Shown one piece after another: positions 42,683 to 49,655 of a stretch of DNA of 64,000 nucleotides. Made by a program: the position numbers and the translations under genes. The notes beneath the pieces are model-generated. The model searched no databases. It worked only from the letters and a program-made list of their open reading frames with translations, and was not told where the DNA came from. Source of the stretch: Gammaproteobacteria bacterium (GTDB taxonomy: Bacteria; Pseudomonadota; Gammaproteobacteria; Eutrophobiales; Eutrophobiaceae); the NCBI GenBank assembly GCA_012103475.1, contig WLWS01000002.1:248001-312000 (forward strand), written 5' to 3'. How positions within the stretch are numbered: position 1 is the stretch's first letter; each line of letters begins with the position of its first letter.

Positions 42683-43417
42683 ATGTCAGCAACAATTAAA
42701 GGCACAATCGTAGTAAGCGGAGGTAATCGCGGGATCGGAGAAGATATCACTCACCGATACTTGAATAACGGTTTTAAAGTAGTGAATATTTCACGACAGG
42801 AACCCACATTCTCACACGAGAATCTGGAAACCTATCTCGGTGATCTGGCAGATAGAAATGTGACTCAGGAAATTGCCAACGAAATAGTTGCGACTAATGA
42901 AGTCTCTATGTTTGTGCATAACGCGGGAGTGATACGGCCGGATCTGCTTGAAGATGTGAAACTGGAAGATCTGGATTACCTCACCCAGCTGCATCTTGGC
43001 TCGGCTATCACACTCTCTCAGAGTTTTATTCCGGCGATGAAGAAAAATAGGTTCGGAAGAATTGTTCTTATTTCCTCAAGAGGCGTACTGGGGCTGGTTA
43101 CAAGAACGAACTACGCTGCGACGAAGGCCGGGCAAATCGGCCTGATCAGAACCTGGGCACTGGAGCTGGGTAAAGACGGTATTACAGTGAATGCGGTTGC
43201 TCCAGGCCCCATTGAAACAGACATGTTTCACGAACTGGTTCCGGAGGAAAGTGAGCAAAAAAACAAAATAGCTGAGAGTATTCCGGTTAAACGTGTGGGT
43301 AACGCCGCGGACGTTGGGCGGGTAGTGGAGTTTTTGTGTGAACCCGAAAGCAGCTTTATCACCGGTCAAACATGGTATGTTTGCGGCGGCGCGAGTCTGG
43401 GTTCGCTGGCTTTATAA
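42683..43417 (+). CDS. Short-chain dehydrogenase/reductase (FabG-like)
   Basis: The 244-residue SDR has VSGGNRGIG (residues 11-19), VHNAG, catalytic Ser in ILISSRG and Tyr/Lys in NYAATKAG. AGGGG precedes the ATG. It is the last gene of the dioxygenase operon and would suit oxidation of a dihydrodiol or a hydroxyacyl-CoA intermediate; both are inference. Confidence 0.9.
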   Translation: MSATIKGTIVVSGGNRGIGEDITHRYLNNGFKVVNISRQEPTFSHENLETYLGDLADRNVTQEIANEIVATNEVSMFVHNAGVIRPDLLEDVKLEDLDYLTQLHLGSAITLSQSFIPAMKKNRFGRIVLISSRGVLGLVTRTNYAATKAGQIGLIRTWALELGKDGITVNAVAPGPIETDMFHELVPEESEQKNKIAESIPVKRVGNAADVGRVVEFLCEPESSFITGQTWYVCGGASLGSLAL

Positions 43418-43422
43418 AAAGT

Positions 43423-43956
43423 TTACTTTACGGCCAGACCCAGAACCAGAGTGACAGTGCAATGATAAATATTGTTGCTGGTTCCCATACACCAGATAAT
43501 GTCATTGCTTTTTGAAGGCAGATAGTTGGGTTTATCCCCTTCGTTACGATTGCAACGGGCCCGGTTACAGGAACTTTTACCGCAACAATCGTTGTAACTA
43601 ATAATGTAATCACGATCATCGGCGGGGTTACGACAGGTGCCAATCCAGGTAACAGGTGAAAACTCTGTGCCAGGGGGGCAGCTTGTAAGAGAACCACCAC
43701 AATAACCGCACATAAAACCATCCATGGCGCAATTTCGCCAGTAATCGCAACTTAGCGGATCGCCTTCACTGCCTTCTATTCCAGCGTCGTTGGGAACGCT
43801 CGGTCGCTCATTTGCTGTAGCCCGGGCAACGGGCAGCAGTGGCAGAGTAGCTCCGCCTACCATTAGCCCGCCGAAACGACCTATAAAACTACGACGTGAG
43901 GTGGTGTGTGCGAGTTTTCGCGCCGTTTTCTGTATCCAGCTATCAAGTATCTGCAC
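43423..43956 (-). CDS. TTQ amine dehydrogenase, small (beta) subunit
   Basis: This is the catalytic light chain of a methylamine/aromatic amine dehydrogenase in the periplasm. The 177-residue precursor has a twin-arginine signal (SRRSFIG, residues 20-26) and a cysteine-rich mature part nearly superimposable on MauA/AauA: DYWRNCAMDGFMCGYCGG, CPPGTEFSPVTWIGTC, YNDCCGKSSC and NDIIWCMGTSN. Trp104 and Trp155 occupy the positions that form the tryptophan tryptophylquinone, and Asp123 matches the catalytic base. The sequence cannot decide between methylamine and aromatic amines, although SPVTWIGTCRNP looks closer to AauA. Confidence 0.93.
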   Translation of the reverse strand: MQILDSWIQKTARKLAHTTSRRSFIGRFGGLMVGGATLPLLPVARATANERPSVPNDAGIEGSEGDPLSCDYWRNCAMDGFMCGYCGGSLTSCPPGTEFSPVTWIGTCRNPADDRDYIISYNDCCGKSSCNRARCNRNEGDKPNYLPSKSNDIIWCMGTSNNIYHCTVTLVLGLAVK

Positions 43957-43976
43957 TTGCCTGTCTCTCCTGCGTA

Positions 43977-45149
43977 TTAGTTATAGGGTGGTGTTTCCAT
44001 TAAAAACGGAGTCACCCCAAGTTCTGTCACACTGCGCAAATGCTCTCCATTTAATGCGTCGTATATATCCAGAGTCGGTTCGGTTTCAGGGAGCGAAAAT
44101 AACAGAGGTTTGTCGTCCGGACTGACATGAATAGACAGAGCCATACGTTTTGTAACTATCCTTCGTATTCGCTTTTTTGTCTTGAGATCGTAAACCCAGA
44201 CTTCAGGCCCGGCATGTTCATATGTTTCTGCTGGTCCCTGATGCATAATTGAATAGAGCAGGGAATGAGGTTCGTTCACGGCAATTTGCTGCATACCACC
44301 TGTGCGCCAGCCTTCGGAGCGATCATTTTTGTCGAGCAAGCTCCAGGGTTTGGGGAATTTCAGTTTTTCTTCGCTCACATCAACGCTATATAACATGCCC
44401 TCGACAGAGGGAAATAACCAGAGTTTTCCATATTGCACTCCATTTTCCAGAACAGGATCTTTATCGACACTGAAAAATGGTTTGCTGCGAAGCTTGGATT
44501 CCAGTTTGCCTTCTTTATCTAGAACATAAGTTAAAGCTGCACCATCGCTGCATAGAGAGAAAAAGCGCTGGCCACCAGCCGGCATTGTCAGGGCGCAACC
44601 CGGTAATTCTATTTCCCCGACAAATTCACGCTTTTCAAGATCGACGATACTTACCGAAGTTGCCGGTGTCATGTTAAATACAGACATGAAGCGGGCGTCT
44701 TCAGTAAGTGCATTGTTTGTTGTACGCGGAATGGTAGTGGCGCGTTTGTTGGGGATCATGATTTCATCAATTAGACTCAGATTAATGGGATCATATATTC
44801 TTACCATGTCCGATCTGGTGCCGCCAACATGTCTACTGTAATAAGTTTCTGCGGAATAAATTTCACGATAGTGACTGGGTAACACCAGTTTTGCATGAAC
44901 ATAACCGGTATTTAGAGAACCGAAATAATAACCAGTATCTCCATCAATAAGATGGGCCCGGCCATCAGAGAATGAAATAAAGTTAGTATCATTTACCCAA
45001 AGCCAGTGAGGGCCGGGTTTTGCCGGGACAGACTCAATAACGCCAAATTTGTCAATCGCAACCGGAGGGTTTTCCGCGAAGCAAAAAGATCCTGAAAGCA
45101 AACTCGCTGACAGGAGGAATAAGACAGTCTTCAACTTGATTTTATTCAT
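43977..45149 (-). CDS. TTQ amine dehydrogenase, large (alpha) subunit
   Basis: The 390-residue heavy chain is a periplasmic seven-bladed beta-propeller. The ATG at 45147-45149 gives a clean signal peptide (MNKIKLKTVLFLLSASLLSG, ending near FCFA-E); the frame extends 20 codons further but without a leader-like start. Family blocks include YSAETYYSRHVGGTRSD, FFSLCSDGA and SLLYSIMHQG. It is followed after 20 bp by the small subunit. The usual mauE/mauD (aauE/aauD) and mauF genes are not between or beside them. Confidence 0.9.
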   Translation of the reverse strand: MNKIKLKTVLFLLSASLLSGSFCFAENPPVAIDKFGVIESVPAKPGPHWLWVNDTNFISFSDGRAHLIDGDTGYYFGSLNTGYVHAKLVLPSHYREIYSAETYYSRHVGGTRSDMVRIYDPINLSLIDEIMIPNKRATTIPRTTNNALTEDARFMSVFNMTPATSVSIVDLEKREFVGEIELPGCALTMPAGGQRFFSLCSDGAALTYVLDKEGKLESKLRSKPFFSVDKDPVLENGVQYGKLWLFPSVEGMLYSVDVSEEKLKFPKPWSLLDKNDRSEGWRTGGMQQIAVNEPHSLLYSIMHQGPAETYEHAGPEVWVYDLKTKKRIRRIVTKRMALSIHVSPDDKPLLFSLPETEPTLDIYDALNGEHLRSVTELGVTPFLMETPPYN

Positions 45150-45220
45150 AATTGCATTTTCAGTATGTAGGAGCATTCTACAACATGAGTTCAGCCACAG
45201 ATAGTTCATTCTTGCAGTAT

Positions 45221-45715
45221 TTACTCATAAGGAGAGCGGGACAGATTAGCGAGAATAGTATCGAGCTGCTCCTGAAAAATTTTTATCTGCGATTCGCTGA
45301 AACCTGTCATTGCGTGTTGATATTGCTTACTCGCTATAGTGAGAATCTTCTCCAGAAGTTGAATTCCTTTTGCCTCCAGAAATACGTCCGTGACTCTGTT
45401 ATCGGACTCGCGTGGCAGTGTCGATATGCTTTCATCTGCACGCATGCGTTCAATAGTTCTACTGACAGTCGAGAGTTTTTTGCCTGTCATTTCTGATAAC
45501 TCACTGATGCTACTTGGATTTTTCTCCTTCAAAACAAGCAGTATCTGCCACTGAACTCGCTCCAGACCCAGCTTTTTCAGTACGTTTTCCATATTGAGAC
45601 CGTAGGAGTGATTGATTCTGTCGATTATGTAGAAGGGGTACTTGTCCAGTCTGAAGTCTTTGCTGACCGGATTGCCATAGCGGACTTGTAACTCTTTATC
45701 TTTCTCCTTACTCAT
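45221..45715 (-). CDS. MarR-family transcriptional regulator
   Basis: The 164-residue winged-helix regulator has the recognition region SELSEMTGKKLSTVSRTIERM (residues about 68-88) and wing SDNRVTDVFLEAKG. It is 71 bp upstream of the amine dehydrogenase large subunit on the same strand and likely controls it or the adjacent transporter. Confidence 0.88.
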   Translation of the reverse strand: MSKEKDKELQVRYGNPVSKDFRLDKYPFYIIDRINHSYGLNMENVLKKLGLERVQWQILLVLKEKNPSSISELSEMTGKKLSTVSRTIERMRADESISTLPRESDNRVTDVFLEAKGIQLLEKILTIASKQYQHAMTGFSESQIKIFQEQLDTILANLSRSPYE

Positions 45716-45767
45716 TTCGGCCTATGTCTTAACGACGATTATTATATTGCCTGAAAGTCTACAATAA

Positions 45768-47033
45768 CTAAGTTGTCAGCAACAGATAGATGTAGCAAAG
45801 CGCAAAGACTGCAAGGATAAGAATACATATCAGACTGTAGATTCTCAAACCGTGACCGGGCTGTTTGGCAAGCGGGATTTCAGGATCAGTGATGGCTTTG
45901 TGAATCAGGAACGCAACAATCGGTGCAGTAATAAACGAAATCGCAGTCGCGAAGCCAATAAGTGCGGTAAAGGATGAAATGAAAAACATCTGAATGCATA
46001 TCGCACCTGTTATTAAAACCAGCATTGCGCTCAGATAAACCGTCTGCATATTCTTTTCATCTTCCTGGATGGCCGGGTTTTCGGCGCCGCGAAAACGCAG
46101 AATCAAAATAGCAACGCTGCGCGGATAACCATCTACCAAAGTCAATACAGTGGACATCATTACGGCAAGAGATGCCATCGCGATTATCGGCTTGGTCCAG
46201 TCACCCAGAGCCTGCTGATAGAGGCCGATCAATTGAGCTGCAAAACCAGCCGCACTCTTTTGCAGTTCAATTTCGGTGCCATGAATGAGCGCGGTGCCAA
46301 GCAAGAGAAAACAGACTGCCAGAAAAGCGGTGCCGAAATAACCGATATGAAAATCTATGTTTGCGGTTTTCCAGTCAATTTCGGTCTTCGATTCCCGGGC
46401 CTTGGCGACAGTCCATATTGATTGCAGAATTACCGTATCCAGAGGTACCGGCATCCAGCCAACCAGACCGACAATAAACATGATCGTAAGAAGATCAAAT
46501 CTTTCAGGGGTTAAACTGCCGGAGACTGACCAGTCTATTGAAGGGAGGGCAAAAAACGTCGCAAGCAAGGTAGAGCAGGCCATGATAATAACCAGAATCT
46601 TAATACTGATATCGAGCCAGTGAAATTTACCAATTAATAAAACCAGCATTGTGCATGTGAGTATGCATGCAGAAATAAAAACCGGGTTTGCTTGAAGACC
46701 GAATGCGACTTTGGCAATTCCTGCAGTAACCAGGGTAACTGCTGCAACTCCTGTGAACATGGCACTTGACGTAATCAGTGCGACCAATACGAGCGACCAT
46801 TTGCCCTGTTTTCTGAAACCTTCAAGCAGTGTAGTGCCCGTAATAACGGCGTATTGCTGACCGAAACGGCTGGCCGGGTATTTACTCAACAGGCCGAAAA
46901 ATATGAAAACCAACATGGCCAGACCGTATAAGGCTCCAGCCCGTGTTGATTGGACCAGATGCGACACTCCAACAGAAATAGCTGCGAACATCAGGCCTGG
47001 ACCCAGAGCCTGGATTAGTCTCCTGTTAATCAT
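45768..47033 (-). CDS. Nramp-related membrane transporter lacking the canonical metal-site motif
   Basis: The 421-residue protein has eleven or so transmembrane helices and an Nramp-like start GPGLMFAAISVGVSHLVQSTRAGA. The DPGN metal-binding motif of helix 1 is replaced by GVSH, and the helix-6 MPH motif reads MPVPLD. This points to an Nramp relative with changed substrate. Its position next to the amine dehydrogenase and 18 bp upstream of nothing else on this strand suggests a separate promoter; an amine-related role is speculation. Confidence 0.8.
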   Translation of the reverse strand: MINRRLIQALGPGLMFAAISVGVSHLVQSTRAGALYGLAMLVFIFFGLLSKYPASRFGQQYAVITGTTLLEGFRKQGKWSLVLVALITSSAMFTGVAAVTLVTAGIAKVAFGLQANPVFISACILTCTMLVLLIGKFHWLDISIKILVIIMACSTLLATFFALPSIDWSVSGSLTPERFDLLTIMFIVGLVGWMPVPLDTVILQSIWTVAKARESKTEIDWKTANIDFHIGYFGTAFLAVCFLLLGTALIHGTEIELQKSAAGFAAQLIGLYQQALGDWTKPIIAMASLAVMMSTVLTLVDGYPRSVAILILRFRGAENPAIQEDEKNMQTVYLSAMLVLITGAICIQMFFISSFTALIGFATAISFITAPIVAFLIHKAITDPEIPLAKQPGHGLRIYSLICILILAVFALCYIYLLLTT

Positions 47034-47051
47034 TCTTTCATGCCTGCATTT

Positions 47052-47822
47052 TTATCTGAACATATCCTCGGATTTCGGGCGGATCAGCTTTTCGGTACCA
47101 CCAATAACATCAGATACCGGATGACCACGAATAATTACTACGGGCGAGGCATCGTCAGCTTCGCCCATGATCAGGCAGGCAGCGCTGGCTAATGCGTCGG
47201 CGTCTGCAGTTTCGCTTACTCTCAGCACAACACCAAACAAATCCTGTTCACCTCGCAAGTCTTTAATTGCCAGCACACCGGAGGAACCAAGCGCTAAGCC
47301 AGTTGTACCAACGCGCCAGGCCCGACCGACGCTGTCGTTTATTATGACTCCCAGTCGTTTGCCGGTTAGCTGTTGAAGCTGCTCGCGCAGGCCCGCGGCA
47401 GATTTATTGGAATCGACAGGCAAAAGTGTCACCAGTTCATCGCGTTCAAGGGCGGAGACGTTAGAATGATCAATACCTGCATTGGCCATAACAATCCCGG
47501 ACTTATGCTCAACGATAATAACGCCTTCTTTACATCTGATGATCTCATTTGACTCCTGCAGAATCAGTTCAACGAGGCGTGGGTCCTTGTCTGCCTCAGT
47601 AGCGATAGCTATAGCCAGGTCGCCCGGTGTCACACTAGAGAGAGCAACTATTCGATTCTCCGCTTTTGATACTATTTTTTGCGCGAGTACGAGAATGTCT
47701 CCGTCCTCTAGCCGCAATGTTGAACCATCAATCGCGTGCTTAATAATACGGGCGAGATCATCACCCGATTTAATAAGAGGAATATGTGGGACAGCGTCAA
47801 GTGAAAGCGATAAGGCAGGCAT
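47052..47822 (-). CDS. cofE: Coenzyme F420:L-glutamate ligase
   Basis: CofE adds glutamates to F420-0. The 256-residue protein is taken from the ATG at 47820-47822; longer frames upstream are not family-like. The conserved blocks are DGDILVLAQKIVSKAEN, RVVE-like RLVELILQES, GIVMANAGIDHSN and INDSVGRAWRVGTTGLALGSSG, all hallmarks of CofE/FbiB-N. It is divergent from cofD with a 93-bp shared promoter region. The FbiB-type C-terminal nitroreductase domain is absent, so this is the short, archaeal/proteobacterial form. Confidence 0.92.
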   Translation of the reverse strand: MPALSLSLDAVPHIPLIKSGDDLARIIKHAIDGSTLRLEDGDILVLAQKIVSKAENRIVALSSVTPGDLAIAIATEADKDPRLVELILQESNEIIRCKEGVIIVEHKSGIVMANAGIDHSNVSALERDELVTLLPVDSNKSAAGLREQLQQLTGKRLGVIINDSVGRAWRVGTTGLALGSSGVLAIKDLRGEQDLFGVVLRVSETADADALASAACLIMGEADDASPVVIIRGHPVSDVIGGTEKLIRPKSEDMFR

Positions 47823-47915
47823 GATTGTTATACAATATAGCGTTTTGAATAAAGGATCCGAATTTATGTTAAGGGTAGTAGCTATGCAAGTGCTTCTTGG
47901 AAATTCACAGAGCGG

Positions 47916-48878
47916 ATGACTAATTTGTCGCAGACTGGAAAAGTTCTGGCTATTTCGGGTGGGATTGGTGGTGCGAAGCTGGTACTGGGGCTTCAAGAAA
48001 TAATGAAACCCGGCGACCTAAGCGCGATCGTGAATACAGGAGACGATTTCGAGCATTTCGGCCTTTATATTTCGCCTGACATGGATACTTTGCTGTATAC
48101 ACTTGCGGATGTGCAGAATATTGAGCAGGGCTGGGGCAGGCGGGAAGAGAGCTGGAATTTTGCCGCTGCCTGCGAGAGCCTGGGGATGGAGACCTGGTTC
48201 CAACTTGGTGATCGAGATCTAGCCACTCATCTGTATCGAACAAACAAATTAGCCACAGGTTCAAGTCTGAGTGAGGTGTTAGCCGATTTAAGTGAAAAAT
48301 TCGGAATACAAATCAAATTAATACCAATGAGTGATGAGCCTGTTCGTACAATGTTGAAAACTGATATTGGTACATTGCCATTTCAGGAATATTTTGTAAA
48401 AAACAGATGTGAACCCGTCGTTTCCAATATCTTTTTTAGCGGACTGGAAACAGCTCAGCCTGCACCGGCATTTCTCGAGGCCCTGGCCGAACCTGAACTG
48501 AGGGCAATAGTGTTTTGTCCCTCAAACCCGTTTTTAAGTATACAACCGGTGCTTTCCTTGCCGGGTTTACTAGACAAAATAAAGCAATCGGGCAAACGCG
48601 TTATCATTGTCTCGCCGATAATTGACGGGAAAGCGGTGAAAGGACCGACCGCCAAATTGATGAAGGAGCTCAATCTGCCGTGTAGTGTAATGACGATTGC
48701 TGAAATTTATCAGGACATTGCCAGCGACATAATAATAGATAGCGCAGACGCCGGACTGGCAGAGCAAATTGCCAAATCAGGCATGTCAGTGCACTGCACT
48801 GACATTATGATGCGTAAGCTTGAAGATAAAAAGAGACTTGCCGGCGAAGTTCTGCAAATCGCAACACGACAAGACTGA
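47916..48878 (+). CDS. cofD: 2-phospho-L-lactate (or phosphoenolpyruvyl) transferase CofD
   Basis: CofD joins the guanylyl-activated phosphoacid to the deazaflavin Fo in F420 synthesis. The 320-residue protein shows ISGGIGGAKLVLGL (residues 14-27), IVNTGDDFEHFGLYISPDMDT (two conserved halves, residues about 38-58), QLGDRDLATHLYRT and VFCPSNPFLSIQPVL, all diagnostic. It is followed after 15 bp by cofC. Confidence 0.95.
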   Translation: MTNLSQTGKVLAISGGIGGAKLVLGLQEIMKPGDLSAIVNTGDDFEHFGLYISPDMDTLLYTLADVQNIEQGWGRREESWNFAAACESLGMETWFQLGDRDLATHLYRTNKLATGSSLSEVLADLSEKFGIQIKLIPMSDEPVRTMLKTDIGTLPFQEYFVKNRCEPVVSNIFFSGLETAQPAPAFLEALAEPELRAIVFCPSNPFLSIQPVLSLPGLLDKIKQSGKRVIIVSPIIDGKAVKGPTAKLMKELNLPCSVMTIAEIYQDIASDIIIDSADAGLAEQIAKSGMSVHCTDIMMRKLEDKKRLAGEVLQIATRQD

Positions 48879-48893
48879 TTTTCGAATCTCACC

Positions 48894-49529
48894 ATGCACG
48901 TATTAATACCGGTAAAATCTCTGACCAATTCCAAAACAAGACTCGCATCTTTACTTTCTGTAGATCAACGCGCCCGTTTAAGTAAATACATGCTTGAAGA
49001 TATGCTGGAATGCCTGAATTCAGTAAAAGAAATTAACAGCATCAATATTGTCAGTTGTGAATCGTCCTTAGAAGCTATGGCAAATAGCTATAAGGTGAAT
49101 TTTATTCACACGGAGGAAGACAAAGGTTATTCAGAAGATGCTTTGTTCGGTATTGAACATCTAAGGATTGACAATGAGCAAACGGTGGCAATTATACCTG
49201 CTGATATACCACACTTAAGCCCCGGTGATCTCAGGACTCTTATCAGACAACACAAAACAGGATTGAGTCTTTGTCCTGCAGTCGCCGATAGTGGAACCAA
49301 TGCGCTTGTTTTTAATGTTCCCCTGAATATTCCCCTGTTATTCGGGAACGATAGTTTATCGCGTTACCAGAGCGTGGCATTCAAGCGCAAAATTCCGCTG
49401 CAGTTAATAGAAATTGGCGGCTTTGCAAAAGACATCGATCGACCAGCAGATCTCAACTGGCTGAAAGAGAAGTCGAGCGGTGCCAGAACCTGGAATTTTC
49501 TTCAGAATCTGGACCTCACTGATAACTAA
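48894..49529 (+). CDS. cofC: F420 biosynthesis guanylyltransferase CofC
   Basis: CofC activates 2-phospholactate, PEP or 3-phosphoglycerate with GTP for CofD. The 211-residue nucleotidyltransferase starts MHVLIPVKSLTNSKTRLA and has IIPADIPHLSPGDL and LCPAVADSGTNALVFNVPL, typical for CofC. With cofD and cofE it completes the tail-building half of F420 synthesis. The Fo synthase (fbiC or cofG/cofH) is not in the window. Confidence 0.93.
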   Translation: MHVLIPVKSLTNSKTRLASLLSVDQRARLSKYMLEDMLECLNSVKEINSINIVSCESSLEAMANSYKVNFIHTEEDKGYSEDALFGIEHLRIDNEQTVAIIPADIPHLSPGDLRTLIRQHKTGLSLCPAVADSGTNALVFNVPLNIPLLFGNDSLSRYQSVAFKRKIPLQLIEIGGFAKDIDRPADLNWLKEKSSGARTWNFLQNLDLTDN

Positions 49530-49655
49530 GGTATTGATGTTTAAATCATTGTTTGCAATATGAATTATTACTGATTTTTCATGATCTGGCGTTAAAGTTT
49601 TCAGACTATTCTGTCGATAACAGTCAATACATTAAATTAAATAAAGTGTTTTGAC

